Positions 14,722 through 22,441 of a stretch of 60,067 bases of DNA are shown here, piece by piece. The notes below the pieces were generated by a model. The model worked only from the letters and a program-made list of their open reading frames with translations, was not told the origin of the DNA and ran no database searches. This DNA comes from an uncultured Sphingobacteriaceae bacterium. Its GTDB lineage: Bacteria; Bacteroidota; Bacteroidia; Sphingobacteriales; Sphingobacteriaceae. A program made the position numbers and the translations under genes. The DNA lies in the NCBI GenBank assembly GCA_946887045.1, contig CAMPKC010000025.1:1-60067 (forward strand), written 5' to 3'. How positions within the stretch are numbered: position 1 is the first letter of the stretch; the number at the start of each line of letters is the position of its first letter.

Positions 14722-15780
14722 ATGGATAAAGTATATTTTCAAAATTCAGTTCAGGATTATTTAATAGCCCTGGGCATAATATTAGTTGGTTCTGCTTTCA
14801 TAAATCTGTTTAAAAAGAGATTTTTTATAAGATTTAAGGAATGGTCTAATCGTACAGAAAGTAAGTTCGACGATTTCTTTGTAGATGCGCTGGACCGCTT
14901 TGGAATCCCTGCGCTTCATTTCGCAATAATATATATTGGCTTAAGTTATCTTTCGCTTCCAGCAAAAGGAGATACAATGCTGAGAAATGCCACAACCGTA
15001 GTTTTAACCTTTCTTTTTATCCGGTTATTCTCGTCTGTAATTCTAATGCTCCTGCGTTCCTATGTTCGTAGGCAGGATAGGGGAGAAGAGAAGGTGTTGC
15101 AACTCGGAGGTTTAATTCTTATCATCAATGCTGTAATCTGGATCATTGGTCTTCTGTTTCTTTTTGATAACATGGGCTACGATGTTACAGCGATGGTTAC
15201 CGGCTTAGGTATCGGCGGTATAGCGATCGCACTAGCCGCGCAAAATATCCTGGGCGATTTGTTCAATTATTTTGTAATCTTTTTTGACAGACCATTCGAG
15301 GTGAATGATTTTTTGGTTGTAGGCGATAAAAAGGGTACGGTCGAATATATCGGGATAAAAACAACTCGTCTTAAAAGTCTGAGCGGTGAACAGTTAATAT
15401 TCTCTAACAGCGATCTTACCAGTTCGCGCATTCACAATTTCAAAAGGATGGAAAGTCGGAGAATTTTGTTTAACGTCGGAGTTATTTATGACACCTCTCC
15501 GGAAAACATTAAGCAAATTCCGACAATATTAAAGACGGCCGTCGAAGATCAGCCTCTAACTCAATTCGATCGCGCTCATTTTTTGGAGTTTGGAGATTCC
15601 AGTCTCAACTTTGAAGTAGTATACTTTGTATTAAGCTCCGAATACAACGTTTATATGGATACCCAACAAAATATAAATTTGCGAATTTTTGAAGAATTTG
15701 CTGTAAAAGGGATTGAGTTTGCTTATCCGACAACTACTGTTTATGTGAAGAAGACTCTCCCGGAAGGTTTAATGCAATAA
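14722..15780 (+). CDS. MscS-family mechanosensitive ion channel
   Basis: 352 residues: four to five transmembrane helices in the first 190 residues, then the soluble MscS vestibule. The pore-lining helix is GLGIGGIAIALAAQNILGD with its Gly/Ala ridge, followed by FFDRPFEVNDFLVVGDKKGTVEYIGIKTTRL, the conserved MscS beta domain (first 20 residues decisive). It releases osmolytes on hypo-osmotic shock. It is monocistronic and converges on cvfB, with a short hairpin between. Confidence 0.93.
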   Translation: MDKVYFQNSVQDYLIALGIILVGSAFINLFKKRFFIRFKEWSNRTESKFDDFFVDALDRFGIPALHFAIIYIGLSYLSLPAKGDTMLRNATTVVLTFLFIRLFSSVILMLLRSYVRRQDRGEEKVLQLGGLILIINAVIWIIGLLFLFDNMGYDVTAMVTGLGIGGIAIALAAQNILGDLFNYFVIFFDRPFEVNDFLVVGDKKGTVEYIGIKTTRLKSLSGEQLIFSNSDLTSSRIHNFKRMESRRILFNVGVIYDTSPENIKQIPTILKTAVEDQPLTQFDRAHFLEFGDSSLNFEVVYFVLSSEYNVYMDTQQNINLRIFEEFAVKGIEFAYPTTTVYVKKTLPEGLMQ

Positions 15781-15789
15781 TCGGACGGA

Positions 15790-15810
15790 AGGCTGAATTT
15801 TATTCAGCCT
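15790..15810. terminator. Hairpin between convergent genes, no T tract
   Basis: AGGCTGAA / TTCAGCCT (15790-15797, 15803-15810) with a five-base loop that holds the stop codon of the minus-strand gene. It lacks a uridine run on either strand, so termination is only plausible. Confidence 0.4.
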
Positions 15811-16651
15811 CAAGGTCTTTTTCTTCAGGTACAAGCCTGATCTCATTTTCCGTCATTGTAATTAACCTCTGCTTATACAATCCACCAATAACCTGCTTAA
15901 AGGCTTTTTTGCTCATTTTTAAACGGTCGCGGATCTCTTCAGGGGAACTTTTATCTCCCAGATTTAGCACACCGCCATTTTTCTTCAGAATATTTAACAC
16001 CACATCCCTCGAATCGAGGATAAAATCAAAGCCAACCTGGCGCAGACTTAAATCTATTTTATTGTTTTCTTCTCTGATCTTTTTAATATATCCAACTCTC
16101 GACTCTCCAATTTCCAGTTCTTCATAGACTTCATTGCGATACAATAAGCCGATATATTTATTGTTAATTATCGCACTGTATCCAAGGTCGCTTTTATCAT
16201 AAATCATAAGGCTAACTTCGTCGCCTTCTTCCAGATCGCTTAAATCAGTCTCGGCTTTATCTTCTAACCATGTAGTGGCTGTGAGTTTGCCTTCCAACTT
16301 ATCCAGATAAACATAGACTACATATTTTTTACCTTTTTCAAGTGGATACAGCTGCTTTTCTGAGGGTATAAAAAGGTCCTTATCAATACCAAGGTCCATG
16401 AATGTCCCGCTTGCATTTTTATCCAGAACTTTTAAGAAAGCGAAATCTCCGGCGCAGGCATATGGACGTTTGCTTGTGGCGATAATGTTGCCGTCTTTTT
16501 GATGATACACAAAAACTAATATCTCATCACCGATCTCGGCCGCTTGCTTAGAGTCGGGAAGAAGCACCTCTTGTTCGCCATCTGTAAGGATTAACCCTTC
16601 CGGGGATGTGTTTTTTACCTTGAGATAATTATAAGTGCCAATTTTTATCAT
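15800..16651 (-). CDS. cvfB: S1-domain RNA-binding protein of the CvfB family
   Basis: 283 residues. The first two thirds are repeated S1/OB-like units (LILTDGEQEVLLPDSKQ; FLKVLDKNASGTFMDLGIDK; DKSDLGYSAIINNKYIGLL), and the last 65 residues form a winged-helix-like domain (KMSKKAFKQVIGGLYKQRLI). This matches S. aureus CvfB and B. subtilis YitL, RNA-binding proteins affecting gene expression. The start is supported by a matching upstream -7 element. The precise RNA target is unknown. Confidence 0.9.
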   Translation of the reverse strand: MIKIGTYNYLKVKNTSPEGLILTDGEQEVLLPDSKQAAEIGDEILVFVYHQKDGNIIATSKRPYACAGDFAFLKVLDKNASGTFMDLGIDKDLFIPSEKQLYPLEKGKKYVVYVYLDKLEGKLTATTWLEDKAETDLSDLEEGDEVSLMIYDKSDLGYSAIINNKYIGLLYRNEVYEELEIGESRVGYIKKIREENNKIDLSLRQVGFDFILDSRDVVLNILKKNGGVLNLGDKSSPEEIRDRLKMSKKAFKQVIGGLYKQRLITMTENEIRLVPEEKDLEAE

Positions 16652-16692
16652 GATTTAAGCTCAGTTTATGTGTCTCGTTGTTTAACGAAATG

Positions 16693-16700
16693 CAAAGGTA
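16693..16700 (-). promoter_or_regulatory. -7 element upstream of cvfB
   Basis: TACCTTTG on the minus strand, exact TAnnTTTG, 41 bases before the cvfB ATG, with a TTG 21 bases further upstream as a -33 element. Confidence 0.65.
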
Positions 16701-16883
16701 AGCATCTGTTCAGTAATGCTTCAATGTGAATTGATTTACTTTATTGATTAGTATTACGAAGTTTTGGTAATCTTTTGGAATATTATCCGTTAAAACTGAT
16801 CAGTGAAAGAATTACAATTCCAGTCCTTAATTGTTAATATTGTACAATTCATAAAAAAATGGTTTATGAATAGAATCGCATAA

Positions 16884-18392
16884 ATGAATATTGAACTTAG
16901 AAAACTTACCCTCGAAGATTATGATGACTTGAAAGAGTCAATGGAACAGGCTTATGATACACTTGGTGGCCAAATTTGGGGTAAACAGACAATTGCAAAA
17001 TTGTTAAAGCTGTTTCCCGAGGGCCAGCTGTGTATTGCTGTAGATGATAAAGTCGTAGCCTGTTCATTAGCCATTATAGTGGATTACGATGAATATGGCG
17101 ACAAGCATACTTATAAAATGATTACTGGCGAGTACACTTTCTCGACTCATAATCCGAATGGAGATACCTTGTACGGCATTGAAATATTTGTTTCTCCGGA
17201 ATACAGGGGATTACGTTTGGGCAGGAGATTGTATGAAGCTAGGAAGGAGCTATGCGAAACACTGAACCTTAAAAGCATTATCGCTGGGGGAAGGATTCCC
17301 GGTTATCATGCACACGCAGAGGAACTAAGTCCCCGGCAATATATAGACAAAGTAAAAGCCAAAGAATTATACGATCCAACGCTTACTTTTCAGATATCGA
17401 ATGATTTCCATGTGCGGAAAGTGCTTAAAAACTACCTGCCTGGCGATCATGAATCGAAAGAGTTTGCAACGCTCATAGAATGGAATAATATTTACTATCA
17501 GGGTATTGATGCGTCAGCCCGATCAGCTAAAACTATACGTATTGGATTAGTGCAATGGCAAATGCGGCTCTTTCCCGATATGGATAGCTTTTACGAGCAG
17601 GTAGAGTTTTTTGTGGATGCGGTTAGTGGCTATAAATCGGATTTTATCATGTTTCCGGAGTTGTTTAATACGCCCCTTTTGCAACCATATAATCATCTTC
17701 CCGAGATGGAAGCAATGCGGAAACTGGCAGAGTTAACTAAAGAAATCGTTGCGAAAATCCAGACATATGCCCTCTCTTATAATGTAAACATCATTTCAGG
17801 GAGCATGCCGATAATTGAAAACAACAAGTTGTATAATGCTACTTACCTTTGCCACAGAACCGGTAAAACTGAAGAATACAGGAAGATCCATATCACACCT
17901 AACGAACAGAAATATTATGGCATGGTGGGAGGGGATAAGATTCAGGTATTTGATACAGACTGTGGCAAGATCGGTATATTGATCTGCTATGACGTCGAGT
18001 TTCCTGAGCTGAGCAGAATCTATGCAGATCAGGGAATGCAAATTTTATTCGTGCCTTTCTTAACAGATACTCAGAACGGATATACAAGAGTAAGACATTG
18101 CGCTCAGGCGAGGGCAATTGAGAATGAATGCTATGTTGCCATAGCTGGCTGTGTCGGAAATTTACCAAAGGTGAATAATATGGACATCCAGTTTGCGCAA
18201 TCTGCTGTATTTACCCCCTCAGATTTTGCTTTTCCGACCAATGCTGTTAAAGCGGAAACCACACCAAACACAGAAATGATGCTGGTTGTCGACGTTGATC
18301 TTCATCTGTTAGACGAGCTACACCATTTCGGTACAGTTAAGATTTTAAAGGATCGGAGAAAGGATCTTTACGAAGTAAGGCTGTTAAAGTAA
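16884..18392 (+). CDS. GNAT acetyltransferase fused to a nitrilase-type amidohydrolase
   Basis: 502 residues. Residues 1-165 are a GNAT domain, with the acetyl-CoA loop in SPEYRGLRLGRRLYEAR. Residues about 220-500 are a carbon-nitrogen hydrolase with the Glu-Lys-Cys triad: E near 260 in MFPELFNTP, K near 334 in YRKIHITPNE and C near 368 in LICYDVEFPE. The fusion recurs in many bacteria, but its substrate is not established; coupled acylation and amide hydrolysis of a small metabolite is the usual proposal. It is not in an operon with aguBA, which carries another nitrilase-fold enzyme. Confidence 0.92.
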   Translation: MNIELRKLTLEDYDDLKESMEQAYDTLGGQIWGKQTIAKLLKLFPEGQLCIAVDDKVVACSLAIIVDYDEYGDKHTYKMITGEYTFSTHNPNGDTLYGIEIFVSPEYRGLRLGRRLYEARKELCETLNLKSIIAGGRIPGYHAHAEELSPRQYIDKVKAKELYDPTLTFQISNDFHVRKVLKNYLPGDHESKEFATLIEWNNIYYQGIDASARSAKTIRIGLVQWQMRLFPDMDSFYEQVEFFVDAVSGYKSDFIMFPELFNTPLLQPYNHLPEMEAMRKLAELTKEIVAKIQTYALSYNVNIISGSMPIIENNKLYNATYLCHRTGKTEEYRKIHITPNEQKYYGMVGGDKIQVFDTDCGKIGILICYDVEFPELSRIYADQGMQILFVPFLTDTQNGYTRVRHCAQARAIENECYVAIAGCVGNLPKVNNMDIQFAQSAVFTPSDFAFPTNAVKAETTPNTEMMLVVDVDLHLLDELHHFGTVKILKDRRKDLYEVRLLK

Positions 18393-18474
18393 CTATTGCT
18401 GAGAGCGAGTTGGATCTAAATCAATCTGTCGAAATTTCACCTTTGCGGAATTGCGCAAGAACGATTAAGATTTG

Positions 18475-18482
18475 TACTTTTG
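18475..18482 (+). promoter_or_regulatory. -7 element of the small envelope protein gene
   Basis: TACTTTTG matches TAnnTTTG exactly, 71 bases before the ATG at 18554, with a TTG about 21 bases upstream. Its presence argues against an in-frame start at 18410. Confidence 0.6.
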
Positions 18483-18553
18483 CAAAACTAGATTATACTT
18501 TAATAAAGATTTTTAATACAATTGTACTCGATTTATCGCGAATAAAATACATT

Positions 18554-18790
18554 ATGAAATTAGCTAAAAATATTATTACCTTTGCTTCCGTATTAGCCTT
18601 TGTTTTGTTTTCATCTGTTAACGCTTTTGCAGGCAATCCCGTAGATAGTGATATTAGTAATACTGCAGGCACTAATTCAGGTAATAGTCATCTTGATATC
18701 TATCTTTTTATAGTAGCTTTACTAGTATTAGTTGTTGTTGTTCCCTTTTTTGAAGATAAAAATAAAAAGAAGCATTCAAAAAGCGTTTAG
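18554..18790 (+). CDS. Small secreted or membrane-anchored hypothetical protein
   Basis: 78 residues from the ATG at 18554: signal peptide (MKLAKNIITFASVLAFVLFSS to AFA), a short Ser/Asn-rich linker, one transmembrane helix (YLFIVALLVLVVVVPFF) and a basic tail. The two hydrophobic segments with the basic end predict an inner-membrane protein with a short periplasmic loop. The frame is open from 18410, but the promoter lies within that extension. Family not recognised. Confidence 0.7.
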   Translation: MKLAKNIITFASVLAFVLFSSVNAFAGNPVDSDISNTAGTNSGNSHLDIYLFIVALLVLVVVVPFFEDKNKKKHSKSV

Positions 18791-18795
18791 GCGAA

Positions 18796-18816
18796 GTTTT
18801 GCGTTTAACGCAAAAC
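18796..18816. terminator. Perfect inverted repeat between convergent genes
   Basis: GTTTTGCGTT and AACGCAAAAC (18796-18805, 18807-18816) are separated by one base. It lies five bases after the plus-strand stop and 29 before the minus-strand stop. No U tract follows, so it is a hairpin that could slow polymerase or protect 3' ends. Confidence 0.5.
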
Positions 18817-18844
18817 CTTTGCTACTACAAGACTTACAAAAAAG

Positions 18845-19402
18845 CTATTGTTCGATCAATACCAATACGGTGAAAAATGCATTATAAATTTCTCTCAACT
18901 GTATAGGATCGGTGATAGCTTTTTCTATTTTTAGTTCCAGAAAGGGAGCTTTTCCATCACCCTCTTCCAAGGTGTACTCCACAATCCCGAAACTCAATTC
19001 AGGAATTTTTAGGAAAGTATCTCTTATTTGTTTATTCGCGAAAATCAAGGCGGCTTTACTTTCATCATTTGTTTTAATGATGAATTTTTCATCAAAGTCT
19101 TTAAATCCAAGAATAACATCCTGCATGCCAAAAAACTTACTCAATTCATCTTTAAAGCCCTGATTGTAAATTGCAAAGCGAAAATTATTCCTTCCAAAGA
19201 GATACGCGCTAAAGGTGGTAAATGCCAGGGCCTCAAACCCGACAGCATGGTTGTTGTGAATGTCCAGAATAGTTCTTCTCTCCTGCTGTTCTAAAACTAC
19301 GTGATAATCAAGCGGATCCGGATCGGCTTCAAAATCCGAAATTAATTCTTGCCAAAGTTGATCTTCGCTGGTAGCCGAGATGATTTTTTCTTCTTCTTCC
19401 AT
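18845..19402 (-). CDS. Hypothetical protein
   Basis: About 185 residues from the Met at 19402. The frame is open to 19450, where a hydrophobic MLLKLKFILVVLLKRK would add a possible membrane anchor, and I cannot decide between the two. The body is alpha/beta (LDIHNNHAVGFEALAFTTF; DEKFIIKTNDESKAALIFAN) and lacks recognisable motifs. It directly follows the DUF6526-like gene, so they are likely an operon with a shared envelope-related role. Confidence 0.65.
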   Translation of the reverse strand: MEEEEKIISATSEDQLWQELISDFEADPDPLDYHVVLEQQERRTILDIHNNHAVGFEALAFTTFSAYLFGRNNFRFAIYNQGFKDELSKFFGMQDVILGFKDFDEKFIIKTNDESKAALIFANKQIRDTFLKIPELSFGIVEYTLEEGDGKAPFLELKIEKAITDPIQLREIYNAFFTVLVLIEQ

Positions 19403-19456
19403 TTTTCTTTTCAATAGAACTACCAGTATAAATTTTAGTTTTAATAGCACATTATT

Positions 19457-19894
19457 TTAAACGCGCATGTAATCGGGGATCCAACTTTTTATAGATTTCT
19501 TGATCTCGTCAGGAGATAGATTGTTCTCTAAGGCGCGATGTGTCAGTTCAGGAAGCTCCGCATCCGAGGCAAAGCGAAGTGCGGCAATTTGAGCGAAGGA
19601 TAGTTTTTCTTCAAGAAATTCAAAACGTTCGGAAGTAAGCTGATAATAACGCAAACGAAGTTCCAGGCGAATTATCCGGTTCTGATTATTAAGAGCGTAA
19701 TGTTGTCGCATCATAAAAGACAACCAGCCAACCATAAACATAAGGGCGGCCAACAAGGCAAACTCAATTTTATGTTCATGGGATTTAATATATCCGAGCA
19801 TACTCAAAATGAACAGACCGAAAACAATAGGGTAAAAAATAAAATGATGCGGATAATAGTATCTGGAGTGACTTTTATAGTTCTGAGCTTTCAT
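19457..19894 (-). CDS. DUF6526-like membrane protein
   Basis: 145 residues with two transmembrane helices (FYPIVFGLFILSMLGYI and EFALLAALMFMVGWLSFMM), then a soluble helical part with RIIRLELRLRYYQLTSERFE and ending SIKSWIPDYMRV. The HSRYYYPHHFIFYP start and this tail match a domain of unknown function common in Bacteroidota. It is first in a two-gene minus-strand unit, divergent from the cold-shock gene. Confidence 0.8.
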   Translation of the reverse strand: MKAQNYKSHSRYYYPHHFIFYPIVFGLFILSMLGYIKSHEHKIEFALLAALMFMVGWLSFMMRQHYALNNQNRIIRLELRLRYYQLTSERFEFLEEKLSFAQIAALRFASDAELPELTHRALENNLSPDEIKKSIKSWIPDYMRV

Positions 19895-19974
19895 GACCGC
19901 AAATTATAATTTCTTTCGGCCCGTCTGTAATTATTTAAATCAAATAAAATCCTGATTATTAAGTATTTTAATTG

Positions 19975-19982
19975 TACCTTTA
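19975..19982 (+). promoter_or_regulatory. Near-consensus -7 element of the cold-shock gene
   Basis: TACCTTTA, one base from TAnnTTTG, 25 bases before the ATG at 20008, giving a short leader. Confidence 0.4.
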
Positions 19983-20007
19983 GAACTTATACATAAATAA
20001 TAAAATA

Positions 20008-20199
20008 ATGCAACAAGGAACAGTAAAATTTTTCAATGAAACTAAAGGTTTCGGATTCATCACACCAAGTAATGGTGGTAGCGAAATCTTCGTTCATTCT
20101 TCAGGCCTGATTGATAACATTCGCGAGAATGACACCGTGAGCTACGATGTAGAGCAAGGTAAAAAAGGTCTTAACGCGGTAAATGTAAAAGTTAGCTAA
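20008..20199 (+). CDS. cspA: Cold-shock domain protein (CspA family)
   Basis: 63 residues forming a single OB fold. RNP1 (KGFGFI) and RNP2 (IFVHSSGL) are intact. It binds single-stranded RNA/DNA and melts mRNA structure. The sequence starts MQQGTVKFFNETKGFGFI, as in standard Bacteroidota Csps. It is monocistronic with a strong terminator; no cold-box leader is visible, and the leader seems short. Confidence 0.97.
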   Translation: MQQGTVKFFNETKGFGFITPSNGGSEIFVHSSGLIDNIRENDTVSYDVEQGKKGLNAVNVKVS

Positions 20200-20222
20200 A
20201 CAGCACTAATATATAAATCGTA

Positions 20223-20253
20223 AGCATCCGCCTAAAGCGGATGCTTTTTTTTT
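20223..20253 (+). terminator. Rho-independent terminator of the cold-shock gene
   Basis: Perfect 9-bp stem AGCATCCGC / GCGGATGCT (20223-20231, 20237-20245) with a nine-T tail. Confidence 0.95.
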
Positions 20254-20303
20254 GCATGCTATTTTGAAAAGAACAAAAAGGAGATTTTGATTATTAATAA
20301 TAT

Positions 20304-20528
20304 ATGGAAGATTTTCAAGTCACGATTAATGCAAAAGATTATACTATTACTCCCGGCTTGCATGATAACTTTTACTCTGTAACTTGTGAAGGCAGATCAG
20401 GGATGCTGGCTAAAGGTGATGACGGGGAATGGGAGTTTTCACTACAGAGCTCCGAGGGACTCGATGTTTCCGCGAAAGAAATCGGACGGGCGATTGAAAT
20501 GTATCTGGAAGCGCGAATTCATCACTAA
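20304..20528 (+). CDS. Small hypothetical protein
   Basis: 74 residues, acidic, predicted beta-rich (FQVTINAKDYTITPG; FYSVTCEGRSGMLAKG) with a C-terminal helix EIGRAIEMYLEARIH. No signal peptide. Similar short proteins are frequent in Sphingobacteriaceae, but I know no function. It converges on the next gene with a six-base gap. Confidence 0.65.
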   Translation: MEDFQVTINAKDYTITPGLHDNFYSVTCEGRSGMLAKGDDGEWEFSLQSSEGLDVSAKEIGRAIEMYLEARIHH

Positions 20529-20534
20529 AATAAC

Positions 20535-21005
20535 CTATCTCCTGGTTAATTCAGATACTTCTTGCTTTAGTACCAGCTCCAAAGGATCTCCAAAACCCAG
20601 TCGTGATCTAAATCGATCGAACCAGGTTTTCGATTCAATTATTTTTAGTTCGTAAAGCTCTTTTCCGACCAGACTTGAAGGAAATATTACGTTGCTTTTA
20701 AAGTCAGTTTCCTGAGCTAATTTGCCCTTTATTTCAGTGCCAAACGTGGCAGACAATTCTGTTAAAACTTGCTGTATGCCGTCCGCATAAGCCGAAACTT
20801 GCAAATTGTCCCCATTCTGAAGAACAAATACAATAAACCATTCGTTCCTGTGAAGTGCATGGACCGTTGTGTATTCGCCAATTGCACAGATCGAAGCGAT
20901 TTCTACCTCCAGTAAATTATTGTCATTAAAGTCCCAATAAATTTTTTGGTTTTTAATATATGCTTTGCCTGAATCCTGGCGGGGAGAGATCGGTTGTGAC
21001 GTCAT
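20535..21005 (-). CDS. Hypothetical cytoplasmic protein
   Basis: 156 residues, no signal or membrane segment. Predicted alpha/beta (KIYWDFNDNNLLEVEIASICAIG; EWFIVFVLQNGDNLQVSAYADG), with WFDRFRSRLGFGDP near the C-terminus. The family is not recognised. It is followed upstream on the same strand by two further small genes of unknown role. Confidence 0.65.
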   Translation of the reverse strand: MTSQPISPRQDSGKAYIKNQKIYWDFNDNNLLEVEIASICAIGEYTTVHALHRNEWFIVFVLQNGDNLQVSAYADGIQQVLTELSATFGTEIKGKLAQETDFKSNVIFPSSLVGKELYELKIIESKTWFDRFRSRLGFGDPLELVLKQEVSELTRR

Positions 21006-21071
21006 TTAATAATTTAGGGGATTTTTTTTGAATAAATGCATTTCTGCAGCAAAAAAAGGCGATAATGAAAG

Positions 21072-21308
21072 TTACTGCGGCCCTAAATAGCTTTTTAATG
21101 AGATACTAGCTTTTACCCATTCCTCTTTTGCCATATTATATTCAGGTGAAGCAGTGGCTTCGTTGCCCGAAATACCTAATTCTTCCTGAAGCTTTAGAAG
21201 GGCAGCGAACTTTTCCTGATAGGTGATTTGAAGAGATTTTAGGGTTTCCAGATCCTGCATGTGATGTTTTAAAATATCGGCTAATTTATAATTTATAAAT
21301 TGAAACAA
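21072..21308 (-). CDS. Small coiled-coil-like hypothetical protein
   Basis: 78 residues, or about 62 from the internal Met at MQDLETLKSLQITYQEK. It is mostly predicted helical with regular leucines (LKSLQITYQEKFAALLKLQ), so a short coiled coil is likely. No known family. The upstream region contains the candidate small membrane ORF on the opposite strand. Confidence 0.5.
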   Translation of the reverse strand: MFQFINYKLADILKHHMQDLETLKSLQITYQEKFAALLKLQEELGISGNEATASPEYNMAKEEWVKASISLKSYLGPQ

Positions 21309-21352
21309 AACTTTTAAAGTTTCGTATTTGTAGCTATCGAAATATTAATGAT

Positions 21353-21475
21353 ATGGTTTTCCGTTCCACCTATAAGAGATTTCCTAAGTTTTTAATATAC
21401 CTACGAGACTTCGCGATAGCTTTAATAATTATTTCAATCGTGGGATGGATTATCGGCTGGTTACGCCAGTCATGA
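21353..21475 (+). CDS. Candidate 40-residue membrane protein
   Basis: An ATG-to-TGA frame of 41 codons: a basic N-terminus (VFRSTYKRFPKFLIYLRD), one transmembrane helix (FAIALIIISIVGWIIGW) and a short LRQS tail. The positive-inside topology is coherent and the span is otherwise empty. No clear ribosome-binding site or promoter was found, so confidence is moderate. Confidence 0.45.
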   Translation: MVFRSTYKRFPKFLIYLRDFAIALIIISIVGWIIGWLRQS

Positions 21476-21514
21476 TATTCTTATTTTTGTTGAAATGATT
21501 CTCTGCCAAACTCA

Positions 21515-21760
21515 TTAGTTTAATAGTTTTTCAATGTCCACTTTGTCAAGATAAGGCTCAAGAATTCTTAGGGTTTTAAATGGCTTTACACGAGTGATTT
21601 TGTTTTTCACCTCATCATAAAATACCTCTGCGTAAAAATTGTCAATATTGAATAAAAAAATCACGTAGGGTTTAGCCTCTCTTTCGCCAAGGAAGTCTCC
21701 CTGCGAAACAGTTTCAACTTGCTCATCTATAGACAATCTAAAGAAATCGTTAAGTTTCAT
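21515..21760 (-). CDS. Small hypothetical protein
   Basis: 81 residues, starting MKLNDFFRLSIDEQVETV and containing YVIFLFNIDNFYAEVFYDE and RILEPYLDKVDIEKLL. The regular alternation suggests a small alpha/beta fold. Homologs are common in Sphingobacteriaceae as far as I recall, without known function. It is divergent from the orphan receiver gene. Confidence 0.7.
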   Translation of the reverse strand: MKLNDFFRLSIDEQVETVSQGDFLGEREAKPYVIFLFNIDNFYAEVFYDEVKNKITRVKPFKTLRILEPYLDKVDIEKLLN

Positions 21761-21862
21761 ATCCTGTCCTGTTAAAGATCACTGATATTTAAATAACTTA
21801 AAACCATTTAAAATGTTCTAATAATTGCTAACCTTTTCAGCAATTATTAGTATAAAGAAAAT

Positions 21863-22303
21863 ATGAAGAATGGCCTTATCGCTGTGATTGATAATGATGA
21901 GCTTGATCGTTATATCTACAAAAAGATTATATTTTTGACTTGTCCTACTTATAGGTTTATAGATTTTTCTAATGGGCTCGACGCTTTAAATTATATTAAG
22001 GCAAATGCTGGAATCGCTGCAAATCTCCCTGATATAATATTATTAGATTTACGGATGCCATTTCTTAATGGATGGCAGTATCTTGAGCAATATTGTGAAT
22101 TGAAACCAGATTTAGCCAAACACACACGTCATTACGTATGCACATCGTCAATGGAGCGATTTGATATGGATTTCAGAAATAGCAGTTTATATGGATATTT
22201 CATGAAGCCTATATCGCCGCAAAACGTATTGAAAATGGTTGAGGATGCAGAAGAGGATAAGGGCTTGAACGCGGAAGACGATTTATTTAGGAGTCTGCGA
22301 TAA
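21863..22303 (+). CDS. Single-domain response regulator (CheY-like)
   Basis: 146 residues with only a receiver domain. The phospho-acceptor is D62 in ILLDLRMPFLNGW, the switch Thr is T93 in VCTSS, and the conserved Lys is K114 in FMKPIS. The acidic pair (D10, with N11 and D12) is mildly unusual, since the usual DD is here D-N-D. There is no output domain, so it acts through protein contact or in a phosphorelay; no kinase is in the window. A strong hairpin terminator follows. Confidence 0.92.
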   Translation: MKNGLIAVIDNDELDRYIYKKIIFLTCPTYRFIDFSNGLDALNYIKANAGIAANLPDIILLDLRMPFLNGWQYLEQYCELKPDLAKHTRHYVCTSSMERFDMDFRNSSLYGYFMKPISPQNVLKMVEDAEEDKGLNAEDDLFRSLR

Positions 22304-22394
22304 TGATATTATCTGGTTTTTTACAAAAAGCCTTATAACTGGGCGTTGTTTCTGGGCTTGCGATGTAGCCGATTGATTTCTTCGGAATATTTAA

Positions 22395-22430
22395 AAATAA
22401 AGGTTCCATTAATAAATGGAACCTTTATTT
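22395..22430. terminator. Bidirectional terminator with a 15-bp stem
   Basis: Perfect arms at 22395-22409 and 22416-22430 (core AAGGTTCCAT / ATGGAACCTT) with a six-base loop, A-rich on the left and T-rich on the right. It serves the receiver gene and the convergent APC permease. Confidence 0.92.
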
Positions 22431-22441
22431 TATTCTAAATG

